64,000 nt of DNA from Desulfovibrio desulfuricans (GTDB lineage: Bacteria; Desulfobacterota; Desulfovibrionia; Desulfovibrionales; Desulfovibrionaceae). The stretch covers positions 867,001-931,000 of the forward strand of contig NZ_CP036295.1 in NCBI RefSeq assembly GCF_004801255.1. The letters run 5' to 3'. The notes under the pieces were generated by a model that worked only from the letters and a program-made list of their open reading frames with translations, had not been told where the DNA came from and ran no database searches. This document shows positions 1-9,123 of the stretch, piece by piece; the stretch's first letter is position 1; the number at the start of each line of letters is the position of its first letter. Made by a program: the position numbers and the translations under genes.

Positions 1-416
1 GGAAAAAGATCAACGGTGTGGCTGCTGTTTGTCAGGTCGTAGGCCACAGCCTGTGCGTCCGTTTGCGCATCAGCCAGAGTGGCGGCCCTTGTGCCCGCCA
101 GACCGTCAGCATGAGCGGCGGCCGGGCGGGTTGACGCGAGGCCGGTCTGGCAGTGTGACCCCTCGGGGCCGCCAATGCCGGGCACATGCAGCACCGCAAA
201 GCCCACCCCCTTGCGAGGGGCAATATACCCCTCGGCCACAAGCTGGCCGTAGGCATTGTCCACGGTATTGCGGCTGACCCGCAGCATGCTGGCAAGCAGC
301 CTGCTGCCGGGCAGAACGGTGTTTTCCGCCAGAGCGCCGCTGGTTATGTCCTGCTTCAGCTGGTTGTATATCCGCAAATACAGGGGGCCGGAACCGTCTT
401 TGCCGAGGCTGATCAT
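1..416 (-). CDS. MocR/GntR-family regulator, N-terminal part (cut by left edge)
   Basis: This is the N-terminal 138 residues of a GntR-type winged-helix regulator; the rest lies beyond the left edge. The protein opens MISLGKDGSGPLYLRIYNQL, followed by the helix-turn-helix stretch SRLLASMLRVSRNTVDNAY and EGYIAPRKGVGF, which is the GntR DNA-binding fold. After a linker of about 40 residues, YDLTNSSHTVDLF resembles the start of the PLP-dependent aminotransferase-like domain of MocR/PdxR proteins. The start is chosen because AGGAG lies a few bases upstream. It is divergent from the exporter at 526, so it probably controls that gene and itself. The effector is unknown because the aminotransferase domain is missing here. 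Confidence 0.8.
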   Translation of the reverse strand, partial: MISLGKDGSGPLYLRIYNQLKQDITSGALAENTVLPGSRLLASMLRVSRNTVDNAYGQLVAEGYIAPRKGVGFAVLHVPGIGGPEGSHCQTGLASTRPAAAHADGLAGTRAATLADAQTDAQAVAYDLTNSSHTVDLF

Positions 417-429
417 GGCTTCTCCTGAG

Positions 430-481
430 TGGCCCCATAAAATATATGTCATGTGGCACTTTTGATGGGGCCATTGGCACT
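430..481. promoter_or_regulatory. Putative MocR operator: direct and inverted repeats
   Basis: The 109-bp divergent spacer holds two identical heptamers TGGCACT at 454-460 and 475-481, exactly 21 bp apart, which is two helical turns. It also holds a perfect 9-bp inverted repeat, TGGCCCCAT (430-438) and ATGGGGCCA (465-473). Direct repeats on one face of the helix are a usual arrangement for MocR regulators. TTGGCA at 474-479 could serve as a -35 for the exporter, but no clear -10 follows. That this is the operator is inferred. Confidence 0.45.
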
Positions 482-525
482 ATATCAAAGGGGGCAACAA
501 ACACAATACGAGGAGCGGAGGCTCT

Positions 526-1518
526 ATGTCCATCCAAGGCAAGGCAGTTCAGCAGGGCGGCACAAGGCGGCGCGACAATGCGACAAAATATGTTTTGCTG
601 GCGGTGGTGGCGGTGGCCTTTTTGGCCACGGGGGGCATATTTGTGCGCCAAAGCGGGTTGTCGCCCATCAACACGGGTTTTTACCGCATGCTGTTTTCCA
701 TACCGCTGCTCTGGCCGCTGACGTACGGCAGGCTGGGGCGGCTCGGCCGCAGGGATGTGGCATTGCTGCTTTTGTCCGGGCTGTTTCTGGCGGGTGATGT
801 GGCCTTGTGGAACACGTCCTTCAGTTACACAACCGTTGCCAATGCCAATCTGCTCACCAACCTGACGCCGTTTACAGTGATACCTGTCTCGTATTTTATC
901 TTTCGCGAGCGGTTGCCCCGGCTGTTCATACCTGGGGCGGCGGTGACGCTGGCCGGGGTGGTGCTACTGCTTGGGGGCAAGGCCAGCCCGTCGGCGGGCA
1001 ATTATTTTGGCGATATGCTGGCCTTGGCCGCGGCTTTTTTTTACGCGGGATTTTTACTCATTGCCTACCGCCTGCGCGATACGATCGAAAGCAGCGTGAT
1101 CATGTTTGTGAGCGCCTTTGGCGGCCTGGCCGGGCTGTTTGCGGCCTCGTGGGCTGTAGAGGGCCTGCAGATACCGCAAGGTTGGGACGACTTGTGGCCC
1201 ATCCTTGCCCTCACGCTGTGCGTGCAGGTGGTGGGGCACAACCTGCTTACGCATTGCCAGGGCAAGCTCAGCGTCAATCTGTCTTCGGTGATCTGTCTTT
1301 CGCAACCGGCCATTGCCGCCGTGTATTCGTGGGCGGTGTTCTCGGAGCGGCTTACGTGGATGGAAATACTGGGAATAGTGGTCGTGATGGCAGGGGTGTA
1401 TATTGTCAAAAGGCAGTACGCGCCCACTGCCGGACAGCGTGGCGGGGGACTCCTTGCCCGTATGGCCGCCCATCTGCCGGGCAGGCGAAGCAGCAAACCG
1501 GCTGTGGTGGAAGACTAG
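526..1518 (+). CDS. EamA/DMT-superfamily transporter
   Basis: A 330-residue inner-membrane protein of the drug/metabolite transporter superfamily with about ten hydrophobic segments in two EamA halves. The first half begins near residue 22 (YVLLAVVAVAFLATGGIFV) and the second near residue 165. The DMT-like stretch NANLLTNLTPFTVIPVSYF closes the first half. The C-terminal tail after the last helix is basic and cytosolic. The start ATG has GGAG upstream. Its divergent MocR-type neighbour suggests it exports a small metabolite, perhaps an amino acid or amine related to the regulator's effector. The substrate cannot be read from the sequence. Confidence 0.85.
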   Translation: MSIQGKAVQQGGTRRRDNATKYVLLAVVAVAFLATGGIFVRQSGLSPINTGFYRMLFSIPLLWPLTYGRLGRLGRRDVALLLLSGLFLAGDVALWNTSFSYTTVANANLLTNLTPFTVIPVSYFIFRERLPRLFIPGAAVTLAGVVLLLGGKASPSAGNYFGDMLALAAAFFYAGFLLIAYRLRDTIESSVIMFVSAFGGLAGLFAASWAVEGLQIPQGWDDLWPILALTLCVQVVGHNLLTHCQGKLSVNLSSVICLSQPAIAAVYSWAVFSERLTWMEILGIVVVMAGVYIVKRQYAPTAGQRGGGLLARMAAHLPGRRSSKPAVVED

Positions 1519-1593
1519 CGCTGGCGATGTGCCCACAGCGACGCGGGCGCACGGCAGGCGGGACGATCAACCAGACTTGAGCCGCAACAGGTA

Positions 1594-1638
1594 GGGCCGT
1601 TTCAGCCGCAGACACGCACTGCTCCGGCTGAACGGCCC
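1594..1638. terminator. Hairpin between convergent genes
   Basis: GGGCCGTTTCAGCCG (1594-1608) pairs with CGGCTGAACGGCCC (1625-1638), with one bulged T and a 16-nt loop. It sits between the stop codons of the exporter (1518) and the convergent chemoreceptor (1649). There is no good T-tract, so termination is plausible in both directions but not assured. Confidence 0.5.
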
Positions 1639-1648
1639 CCGGCATGGC

Positions 1649-3403
1649 TTACTGCTGCATGCTGGACATGAGATCCATAAGGTTTTGGGTCTGGTCCGCC
1701 AGCTCCGCCACAGCGTGCGCGGCTTCGCGCATGGCTGCCGAGGTTTGCTGCGACATGGCGCTTATCTGGGTGATGGCGCGGTTTACTTCTTCGCTGGCGG
1801 CGGACTGCTCCTCGCTGGCGGTAGCAATGGCGTTGACCTGATCGGCCGTGGCCTCGACCGTGGAGACAATATCGGCCAGAGCCGCGCCGGACTGGCTGGC
1901 GTAGGTGTTGGCCTCTTCAACCTGCCGCGCTGCCCTGTCCACAGATTCCATGCTCTGGGCTGCGCTTGACTGGATGGCCTCAATGGCCTTGGCCACGTCG
2001 TGGGTGGAGGCCATGGTTTTCTCCGCCAGTTTGCGCACCTCGTCGGCAACCACGGCAAAACCGCGCCCAGCGTCGCCAGCCCGCGCTGCTTCGATGGCCG
2101 CGTTGAGCGCCAGCAGGTTGGTCTGGTCGGCTATGTCTGAGATAACGCCCATGATGCGGTTGATGTTTTGCGTATGCCCGTGCAGTTGGGCCATATCGGC
2201 CTTGAGCTCCATGGAGGCCTGATGCACCAGGTCAATACTGTGCAGGGAGCGCCTGACGATCTCCGAGCCATTTTCTGCCTTGGCGCGGGTCTCGGTGGAG
2301 GCCTGCGAGGCGACTGACGCGTTGCGGGCCACCTCCTGCACGGTGGCATTCATCTGCTGCATGGCAGAGGCCGCCTCGGCCAGCCGGCCCGAAGTTTCGC
2401 GCGAGCCGGAGTCGGACTGCTCGATCTGCGCGGCAAGGCGGGTAGTGGCGGCGCTTACCACCTGCGCGACCTCCTGCAGTCTGGCGGCGGCAAGCCGCAG
2501 GGCCTCGGTTTTGCTCTGGGCCTGAATTCCGGCTTCTTCCGCCTGCCGTAGGGCTTCCGTCGCCTTGGCGGATTGCTCCCGCGCAACAAGCGACTCGCGC
2601 TGGGCGCTTTCGATATGGGTTTTCAGCGCCTGCACCATGGCTACTATGGAAGCGTACACGCCGCGCTTTTCAGTATTGTCGTCAATGTCGTAGTCTCCTT
2701 GAACCACGCGTCCGGCGATACTGTCCAGCTCCCCTGGGTCCTTGCCGAGTTGCCGGTTGATTAGCCGGAGCAGGAACAGGATGACGGCCATGCTGATAAG
2801 CACCGCAGCTGCGGAAAAGCCTATGGAAAAAATGATGGATTGGTCGCTGACGCCTCTGGCGCTCGCGCTGGCAATGTTTGCCCCTTCGTTGCTCAGGCTA
2901 ATGATCTGGTCGTACAGATCGGCCAACCTGAGAAAGGGGGTGCGGCTGTCGGCAAGCAATCGTGCGGCTTCTTCGTTTTTTCCGGCCTTGATAAAGGCAA
3001 GCAGTTCTTTACGCATGCCTGCAAACTGGACAGACTGCGCGTTGATCTGGTCGTTTATGTCCTCAATTGCCCGCTTGCGGTCTGACGGAGGCATGCCCTC
3101 CAGGGCAGCGGTAAAAAGCTTTTTGCTTTCGCCTATGCGCCGCAGCAGCCCTGCCATATGCGCATTGTAGCTTTCTATCTCTTTGAGGTCGTGCAGCGTC
3201 GTGATGGCCGAAAGATCCCCCCTGGCTGAAAACAGCAGAGCGTTGGTGTTCTGGATGGATGTGGCCACAGGAATCCAGGTGCAGTCTATGGACGCAACTT
3301 CGGCATTGATACGCGTAAGGTTCCTGATGGTCAGGCCGGACGTTATCAACATGATGATAATTATGCTTCCGAATGACAGAATCAGGCGTGCTTTCAGGCT
3401 CAT
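1649..3403 (-). CDS. Methyl-accepting chemotaxis protein
   Basis: A 584-residue transmembrane chemoreceptor. A helix at about residues 7-29 precedes a four-helix-bundle type periplasmic domain (about 30-185). A second helix follows (about 190-213), then a HAMP region containing [15 protein letters not shown] and GDYDID. The cytoplasmic coiled coil carries the conserved signalling tip ([20 protein letters not shown], then [15 protein letters not shown]). It would pass ligand binding to CheA/CheW and flagellar control. The ligand is unknown, and there is no C-terminal CheR-tethering pentapeptide. It is a paralogue of the next receptor: the two signalling modules are almost identical while the sensor domains differ. 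Confidence 0.95.
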   Translation of the reverse strand: MSLKARLILSFGSIIIIMLITSGLTIRNLTRINAEVASIDCTWIPVATSIQNTNALLFSARGDLSAITTLHDLKEIESYNAHMAGLLRRIGESKKLFTAALEGMPPSDRKRAIEDINDQINAQSVQFAGMRKELLAFIKAGKNEEAARLLADSRTPFLRLADLYDQIISLSNEGANIASASARGVSDQSIIFSIGFSAAAVLISMAVILFLLRLINRQLGKDPGELDSIAGRVVQGDYDIDDNTEKRGVYASIVAMVQALKTHIESAQRESLVAREQSAKATEALRQAEEAGIQAQSKTEALRLAAARLQEVAQVVSAATTRLAAQIEQSDSGSRETSGRLAEAASAMQQMNATVQEVARNASVASQASTETRAKAENGSEIVRRSLHSIDLVHQASMELKADMAQLHGHTQNINRIMGVISDIADQTNLLALNAAIEAARAGDAGRGFAVVADEVRKLAEKTMASTHDVAKAIEAIQSSAAQSMESVDRAARQVEEANTYASQSGAALADIVSTVEATADQVNAIATASEEQSAASEEVNRAITQISAMSQQTSAAMREAAHAVAELADQTQNLMDLMSSMQQ

Positions 3404-3563
3404 GGCAGTCGGTATCCCACAAGTTGTGTTGAATGCTGTGTCAAATGACTGATGCTCAGATTCCCAGAATGGTATTAAGTTTTTGATATGAGGCGTGTTG
3501 CAATGGGAACATTCAAGGCTGTTTTTATTGTAAAGTTGATATTATTTGCCGGTGCCCGTAAAC

Positions 3564-3589
3564 AAAAAACGCCGACCCAAGGGTCGGCG
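3564..3589 (-). terminator. Rho-independent terminator of the second chemoreceptor
   Basis: A perfect 9-bp stem, CGCCGACCC / GGGTCGGCG, with a two-base loop at 3570-3589. On the minus strand six T residues follow. It lies 46 bp past the stop codon of the receptor at 3636 and separates the two receptors into different transcripts. Confidence 0.85.
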
Positions 3590-3635
3590 TTTCCTGCAAC
3601 AGATGTTGCAGACTGATAGCTTGCGCCAGAAAAAG

Positions 3636-5393
3636 CTAGTGGGCGCGCATCTGCGTGATAAGGCCTGAAAGATCGTTGGCCTGTGCCGTCAGGTCTTCCA
3701 CAGCTTCTGCGGCCGCGCGCATCGCGGAGGCTGTTTGTCGGGACATATCGTGAATCTGGGCAATGACGCTTGCGACCTGATCGCTGGCGGCGGACTGTTG
3801 CTCGCTGGCTGTGGCAATGGCGTTGACCTGGTCTGCCGTGCTCTCGACCGTGGTTACAATATCCGCCAGCGCAGCGCCGGACTGGTTGGCGTAGGTGTTG
3901 GCCTCTTCAATCTGCCGCGCGGCCCTGTCCACAGATTCCATGCTTTGGGTTGCGCTTGACTGGATGGCCTCAATGGCATTGGCCACGTCGTGGGTGGAGG
4001 CCATGGTTTTTTCCGCCAGTTTGCGCACCTCGTCGGCCACCACGGCAAAGCCCCGCCCGGCTTCACCCGCGCGGGCGGCCTCAATGGCGGCGTTGAGCGC
4101 CAGCAGGTTGGTCTGGTCGGCAATGTCGGAGATAACGCCCATGATGCGGTTGATGTTTTGCGTCTGCTCGTGCAGCTGGGCCATATCGGCCTTGAGCTCC
4201 AGCGAGACGGCATGCACCTCGTCAATACTGTGCAGCGAGCGTTTGACGATTTTCGCGCCGTTTTCAGCTTTGGCGCGGGTGTCGGTGGAGGCCTGCGACG
4301 CTACTGACGCGTTGCGGGCTACATCCTGCACTGTGGCGTTCATCTGCTGCATGGCGGCCCCGGCTTCCGCCAGCTTGTCCGTGGTGTGCTGCGAGCTTTT
4401 GTCCGACTGCTCGATCTGCGCGGCCAGCCGGGTCGTTGCCGCGTTCACCACCTGCGCCACATCCTGCAGGCTGGCGGCAGCCGCGCGCATGGCCGTGGTC
4501 CGGTCCTGGGCCTCGACCCCGGCCTGTTCCGCCTTACGCAGGGCCTCCTCGGCGCGCTTTGCGCTTTGCCGGGCGTTTTCCGATTCCTGCCGGGTTTTGG
4601 CCATATTTTCTTTCAGCGTCTGGGCCATGGAAACCATGTCGGCGTAAACACCAGTTTTGGGGCCGCCGTCGTCAATGTCATAGTCGCCGCTGGCGACACG
4701 GCGGGCGATAACCGCCAGCTCGCCGGGGTCTTTGCCCAGTTGGCGTCCCACAGAGCGGGTAAGCGCCCAGGTGATGCAGATGCTGATGATAACGGCTGCC
4801 AGGGTGACGGCAATGGACATGTTGCTGGTTTTTTGGCCCGCATCCGCAGCGCTTTGCGCGGCAGCCTTGCTGCCGGTGACGTTTATGTGCACCACCTGGC
4901 CGTAAGTGTCGCCGAGCTGCTGAAAAACAGGGCGATATTTTTTGTCGTAGGCCACGTTGGCCACGCCGCGCCGGCCGTCCAGCACGCCCTTGATGATGCC
5001 CTCGCGCGCCGTGCTCTCCTGCGCGGAGAGGTCGGCAATGCGGCCCATGAGTTCTTTGCCCTCGGGGGTCTCCATGCCGGGGGTGGCGCTGCGCAGCTGC
5101 ATGTAGGCCGCGTGGTCGCGCTGGATGGAATCCATGGAATCCTGAAGATTCTTTTCGTACTTGCGGATTTCTTCCGCATAATTTTGCGACATGATTGACG
5201 CAAGGTCTGCGCGGAGGGAATTGAGCCGCACATTCATCGACTGAATGGCAATCACGGACGGCAGCCACGCCTCGTCAATCTCGCGCACCTTGCCGTTCAT
5301 TTCGCCCACATTGCGGATGGTAATGGCGGAAGACACCAGAATGACCGCAATAAGGCAGCCGAAGGAGAGCACAAGTTTTGCGCCAAGTTTCAT
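3636..5393 (-). CDS. Methyl-accepting chemotaxis protein
   Basis: A 585-residue chemoreceptor starting [20 protein letters not shown], chosen over longer reading frames because GGAGG lies about 9 nt upstream and the frame then begins with the membrane anchor. The order is an N-terminal helix, a four-helix-bundle sensor domain with a second helix near residue 200, a HAMP region ([22 protein letters not shown]), then the methyl-accepting coiled coil with the conserved hairpin tip ([20 protein letters not shown]). It differs from the 1649 receptor mainly in the periplasmic domain, so the two probably report different ligands through the same kinase complex. Confidence 0.95.
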   Translation of the reverse strand: MKLGAKLVLSFGCLIAVILVSSAITIRNVGEMNGKVREIDEAWLPSVIAIQSMNVRLNSLRADLASIMSQNYAEEIRKYEKNLQDSMDSIQRDHAAYMQLRSATPGMETPEGKELMGRIADLSAQESTAREGIIKGVLDGRRGVANVAYDKKYRPVFQQLGDTYGQVVHINVTGSKAAAQSAADAGQKTSNMSIAVTLAAVIISICITWALTRSVGRQLGKDPGELAVIARRVASGDYDIDDGGPKTGVYADMVSMAQTLKENMAKTRQESENARQSAKRAEEALRKAEQAGVEAQDRTTAMRAAAASLQDVAQVVNAATTRLAAQIEQSDKSSQHTTDKLAEAGAAMQQMNATVQDVARNASVASQASTDTRAKAENGAKIVKRSLHSIDEVHAVSLELKADMAQLHEQTQNINRIMGVISDIADQTNLLALNAAIEAARAGEAGRGFAVVADEVRKLAEKTMASTHDVANAIEAIQSSATQSMESVDRAARQIEEANTYANQSGAALADIVTTVESTADQVNAIATASEQQSAASDQVASVIAQIHDMSRQTASAMRAAAEAVEDLTAQANDLSGLITQMRAH

Positions 5394-5738
5394 GTAAGGC
5401 TTTCCTCCACGTTCAGCTGAATACTGGCCCGTGTGGCGGGTCAGCATTACATTAGCAGCATAAAAGGGGGGCCGCAGGGGGGGGACGGCCTTGAAACTGA
5501 CAATCTGGCGGAGTAGGGAAGCGCCGCATGCATGGTGTGCCCTGACCGGAGCCGCCGCAAGTCGGGCGGTGATTGGTCGGCAGACGGCTTTGGCCCGCCG
5601 GGAGACGTAGACCAAGCCGATGTTCCATTACATAAATTACGACGATTCGAAAAAAGAGTTTATAGCAGAGGCAATATTTTAGCGCAAGGCGATCCTTGCA
5701 TCTGACCATGCGATACTGGGCAGGCGTGGAATGGGAGG
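5394..5738. other. Intergenic region, 345 bp; weak FliA-like promoter at 5636-5662
   Basis: No gene is supported here. On the minus strand, reading toward the chemoreceptor, TAAA (5662-5659), a 15-bp spacer and GTCGTAAT (5643-5636) match half of the sigma-28 flagellar -10 consensus. This would fit a chemotaxis gene but is weak. TATAAA beside it could equally be part of a sigma-70 promoter. Confidence 0.2.
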
Positions 5739-6725
5739 CTAGACACTGCCGGCAAGCCAGCAGGCCGTGGAGTGCGCGCCGTCGGCAAACGTGGGCGGCA
5801 TCTCTGTTTTGCAGCGGTCGAGGGCCGCAGTGCAGCGGGGATGAAACGGGCAGCCCGCAGGCATGTTTTGCAGCGAGGGAACCGTGCCGGGGATGGTGGG
5901 CAGGCGGTTGAGCCCGCGCGAACGTGCGTTGGGTGCGGCGTGCAGCAATCCCTGCGTGTAGGGGTGACGGGCGTCGGCAAACAGGTCTTGCGCCGGGGCG
6001 CTCTCGACCAGCCGCCCCGCATACATAACGCCCACCGTGTCGGCCATCTGGGCCGCAATGCCCAGATCGTGGGTAATCAGCAATACCCCCATGCGGCGCT
6101 CGCGGCAACGGGCCGCAAGCAGGCGCAGTATCTGCCCCTGAATGGTGGCGTCCAGCGCTGTAGTGGGCTCGTCCGCCAGCAGCAGCTCCGGTCTGCACGA
6201 CAGGGCCATGGCAATCATGACGCGCTGGCGCATGCCGCCCGACAGCTGGTGCGGGTAATCGTCGTAGCGGCTTTGCGGCGCGGGAATACCCACATCGGCC
6301 AGCAGATCAATGGCCGCGTCGCGGGCCTGCGCCCGGCTCATATGTTCGTGCAGCCGCAGAGGTTCGGCCACCTGATCGCCGACTTTGAGCACCGGATTGA
6401 GCGAGGTCATGGGTTCCTGAAATATCATGCCTATCTGACGCCCGCGCACTGAGCGCATGGCCTTTTCCGGCAATTGCAGCAGGTCTTGTCCGTGCAGCCG
6501 TATATGGCCGCCAATAACGGCATTTGGCGGGTCAAGCCGCAAGATGGCCCTGGCCGTCAGGCTTTTGCCGCAGCCCGACTCGCCCACAAGGCAGACGGTT
6601 TCGCCCGCATTGAGGCAAAACTGCACATCGCGCACGGCAGGCAGCGGCCCCGCTGCCGTGGTAAATGTGACGGAAAGGGTATCCAGATGCAGCAGGGGAG
6701 CGGTGGTGGCTTGAGGCTCGTTCAT
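5739..6725 (-). CDS. Oligopeptide/dipeptide ABC transporter ATP-binding protein (DppD/OppD type)
   Basis: A 328-residue cytoplasmic ATPase that would drive a peptide or nickel importer. Walker A GESGCGKS is at residues 48-55, the Q-loop is in [11 protein letters not shown], the signature LSGGMRQR is at 161-168 and Walker B LLLADEP at 181-187. The C-terminal oligopeptide-family extension ends with CPFHPRC and further cysteines. The start MNEPQATT is preferred; a longer frame exists but has no homology-like content. No binding protein or permeases lie beside it, and the matching F-type ATPase is 27 kb away at 33681. Confidence 0.88.
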   Translation of the reverse strand: MNEPQATTAPLLHLDTLSVTFTTAAGPLPAVRDVQFCLNAGETVCLVGESGCGKSLTARAILRLDPPNAVIGGHIRLHGQDLLQLPEKAMRSVRGRQIGMIFQEPMTSLNPVLKVGDQVAEPLRLHEHMSRAQARDAAIDLLADVGIPAPQSRYDDYPHQLSGGMRQRVMIAMALSCRPELLLADEPTTALDATIQGQILRLLAARCRERRMGVLLITHDLGIAAQMADTVGVMYAGRLVESAPAQDLFADARHPYTQGLLHAAPNARSRGLNRLPTIPGTVPSLQNMPAGCPFHPRCTAALDRCKTEMPPTFADGAHSTACWLAGSV

Positions 6726-6910
6726 GGTTTGAGCGTAACAGAAGGTAGTGGCAAAAAAAAGCCTTGTTGGGTGGGCTTGCTGCGGCTGGCGCAGCGGACA
6801 GCTCAATGGCAGATGGAAGCAACGCGGTACCCTGCGCCGAGCAGGCGTAGCAGCTTCGACGGGGGGGCTAAACCATGTGCCCGCCAGGCGGTATAGATGA
6901 ATTTGAAGGA

Positions 6911-6958
6911 GCAAAAAAGCCCCCGGCGTAAAACTGTACTGTTTCATGCCGGGGGCTT
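6911..6958 (-). terminator. Terminator of the mlaDCA transcript
   Basis: AAGCCCCCGGC (6917-6927) pairs perfectly with GCCGGGGGCTT (6948-6958). Read on the minus strand, the stem is followed by a run of T. It lies 25 bp beyond the mlaA stop. Confidence 0.88.
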
Positions 6959-6982
6959 GCATTCAGATTGCCGTGCAGCGGT

Positions 6983-7828
6983 CTAGTGCATGACCTGCGC
7001 TTTGCGGAAGTTTACATAGGCCTCGCGCATGGCGATATAGGGGTCGACCGCCACAGTGTTGAGATCCTCGTAGAGGGGCAGCACGTCGCCCAGAGCGTTA
7101 AAGCGCAATCCACCTGCAACGCCGAGGCTCAGCTCCGTGGGCTGCAGGTAAAACATGGGGTCGGCAAAAAGATCGCCCACGCGTCCGACGGTATCGCGTG
7201 CGGAACTGGGGCCGATGATGGGCCATACGATGTAAAATCCGTGTCCAAGGCCCCAGCGCCCCAGAGTCTGACCAAGGTCTTCGCCTGTGGGGTCGACAGG
7301 TACAATGGTTTTATGCCCCTTGGCCACATCGGCAAAGCCCGCGCTGGACGTAGTGTTGATGACAAAGCGCCCAAATTCAACGCCCGCTTCAAAAAAGCGG
7401 AACTGCAAAATATTGTTCACAAACCGCACAGGAAACAGCAGGTTGGAAAAAAAGTTTTTCAACCCTGCGCGCAACTGGTACGGCGTGACGGTTTCCCATG
7501 CGCTATAGGCTGGCCTGGCAACGTAGAGAAAGAAAATATCGTTAAAATGGAACCAGAACCGGTTCCAGGGTTCAATGGGGTCAGAAACGCTCTGGGCTGG
7601 CTCGTTGTCGTAGTCGTCCAGGGTATTGTCCGAGCGCATTGTGCCGTAGGGGGTCACGATGATCGCCCCCGGCTGGAACTGCGGGGTGTTGCCGTACACT
7701 GTGGACGGTGCGGCGGGCTGGCTCGTGGCGGCCCCGGCAGGGGCATGCCACATGCACAGCAGCGCCGCCAGCAGGATGCCGGTAACACACAGCTGACCCG
7801 GCAAGATTGATGAAAAGTTACTGGCCAT
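6983..7828 (-). CDS. mlaA: MlaA/VacJ-family outer-membrane lipid-transport protein
   Basis: A 281-residue secreted protein with a signal sequence in its first 35 residues and the MlaA hallmark DPIEPWNRFWFHFND. In the Mla pathway this protein removes mislocalised phospholipid from the outer leaflet of the outer membrane. The usual lipobox is poor, so it may be cleaved by signal peptidase I after APAGA rather than lipidated. Its start overlaps the end of mlaC by 11 bp, with AGGAGG inside mlaC as ribosome binding site, showing translational coupling. It is the last gene of the unit. Confidence 0.93.
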   Translation of the reverse strand: MASNFSSILPGQLCVTGILLAALLCMWHAPAGAATSQPAAPSTVYGNTPQFQPGAIIVTPYGTMRSDNTLDDYDNEPAQSVSDPIEPWNRFWFHFNDIFFLYVARPAYSAWETVTPYQLRAGLKNFFSNLLFPVRFVNNILQFRFFEAGVEFGRFVINTTSSAGFADVAKGHKTIVPVDPTGEDLGQTLGRWGLGHGFYIVWPIIGPSSARDTVGRVGDLFADPMFYLQPTELSLGVAGGLRFNALGDVLPLYEDLNTVAVDPYIAMREAYVNFRKAQVMH

Positions 7829-8462
7829 TACCCTGTCGAACCTCCTGCGCCTTGGCCTTGACCCTGGCTATAAGCTGGTCAGGGTTGCCGTTGTTCAGAA
7901 TGTCCTGAAATTGGGTGCGATAGTTTTTGACCAGGCTGATATTTTCAATCAGTACGTCATAAACAAACCATGTGCCATCCTTGGGCAGCATGCGGTAGGC
8001 CACAGGAACTTTTTTGGAGTCCTTCATGGTAATGATCGTGCGTACTTCGCTGCGGTCGCCCTTGGGCGAAGTAACCTCGCCCGTGTAAACAACCTGCTCG
8101 CCGTTGTAGCCATCAATCTTGCTCAGGTAGGTATTCATGAGCAGTTCCGCAAAAGCGTCGCTGAACTGCTGCTGTTGCTTGGGGCTGAACGTTGACCAGC
8201 GCGGACCCACCGTGCGCGAAGAAAATTCTTTAAAATCAAAGATGTGCAAAACTTCATCTTCGATTTGCTGACGCAGCGGGCCGCGCGTTGCAGGGTTGAC
8301 GTAGTCCGGGTTTTTAATGGACCCGAGGATGCGGTTAATGGAGGTTTCCAGCGTCAGCTGCGCTGGCGAGGCCGCCTGCGCGGGAGCGCACTGCAATGCC
8401 GCCGTAAGCAGAACAAGCAGAAACCCCAAAACTATATGGCGTGTAATCGCTTGAATGGACAT
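7818..8462 (-). CDS. mlaC: MlaC-type periplasmic phospholipid-binding protein
   Basis: A 214-residue secreted protein of the Tol_Tol_Ttg2/MlaC family. A signal peptide (to about residue 30, cleavage near AQAA) is followed by the family pattern of a helical domain, then FKEFSSRTVGPRWSTFSPKQ and NTYLSKIDGYNGEQV, ending with a stretch that predicts VYDVLIENISLVKNYR. MlaC shuttles phospholipid between the MlaA complex and the inner-membrane MlaFED complex. It lies 2 bp after mlaD and overlaps mlaA. Confidence 0.93.
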   Translation of the reverse strand: MSIQAITRHIVLGFLLVLLTAALQCAPAQAASPAQLTLETSINRILGSIKNPDYVNPATRGPLRQQIEDEVLHIFDFKEFSSRTVGPRWSTFSPKQQQQFSDAFAELLMNTYLSKIDGYNGEQVVYTGEVTSPKGDRSEVRTIITMKDSKKVPVAYRMLPKDGTWFVYDVLIENISLVKNYRTQFQDILNNGNPDQLIARVKAKAQEVRQGNGQ

Positions 8463-8464
8463 TG

Positions 8465-8917
8465 TTATTTGACTCCTCCGAAGGCGTATTTGCCGATGAG
8501 GGTACCAAGATCAACGGCAGATTCCGTTTCAGTGATGGTGTCGCCGGCGGCAAGTACGCTTGCGGAGCCGCCCCGCGAGAGGCTGACAAACTTGTCGCCA
8601 ATGAGGCCGCTGGTGCGGATGGAGGCGATGCTGTCGTCGGAAAGTTTCAGGTCTTTGTCGAGGCGCAGGCGCACCAGGGCCTGGTTGCGCACAGGGTCTG
8701 GGTCAAGCACGATGCTGATGACGCGGCCCACGGGCACGCCTGCCATTTCAACATCCGCTCCCACCCGCAGGCCGGAGACTGAGTCGAAATTGGCGGACAG
8801 TTCAAATCCCTGCTGGCTGAAAACTTCCATCTTGCCCAGCTTGATGGTCAGATATGCGACGCACAAGAGGCCGAGCAAAACAAAAAGGCCTACAGCGGTT
8901 TCACGAACAGTGCTCAT
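8465..8917 (-). CDS. mlaD: MlaD, MCE-domain lipid-transport protein
   Basis: A 150-residue MCE-family protein: one membrane anchor (VGLFVLLGLLCVAYLTIKLG), then a single MCE domain with FDSVSGLRVGADVEMAGVPV and the later GLIGDKFVSLSRGG. MlaD forms a hexameric ring on the periplasmic side of the MlaFE transporter. The start MSTVRETAV is chosen over an upstream in-frame codon because the anchor then begins at the usual place and because the upstream codon overlaps the promoter at 8965-8993. An unusually long 206-bp gap separates it from mlaF. Confidence 0.92.
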   Translation of the reverse strand: MSTVRETAVGLFVLLGLLCVAYLTIKLGKMEVFSQQGFELSANFDSVSGLRVGADVEMAGVPVGRVISIVLDPDPVRNQALVRLRLDKDLKLSDDSIASIRTSGLIGDKFVSLSRGGSASVLAAGDTITETESAVDLGTLIGKYAFGGVK

Positions 8918-8964
8918 AAGATTTTGGCTGCTCCACAAATAAATCGGCAATAAGATCCAATGAC

Positions 8965-8993
8965 AGTATATGTGCGCCATGGCAAAGTTTCAA
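8965..8993 (-). promoter_or_regulatory. Sigma-70 promoter for mlaDCA
   Basis: On the minus strand TTGAAA (8993-8988), a 17-bp spacer and TATACT (8970-8965) give a near-consensus promoter about 50 bp before the mlaD start. It would let mlaDCA be transcribed separately from mlaF. Confidence 0.65.
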
Positions 8994-9123
8994 GTCCCGC
9001 GACGGGGCCGGTTACCTGCACGACCCCATGGGGCTGCACGGCAACTCTGCCGCAGAGACGCACACATAGCAATTATTCTGTTGTGGCCCTGATCGTCCAC
9101 TGTTTTATTGCAGGTCGGGCAAA

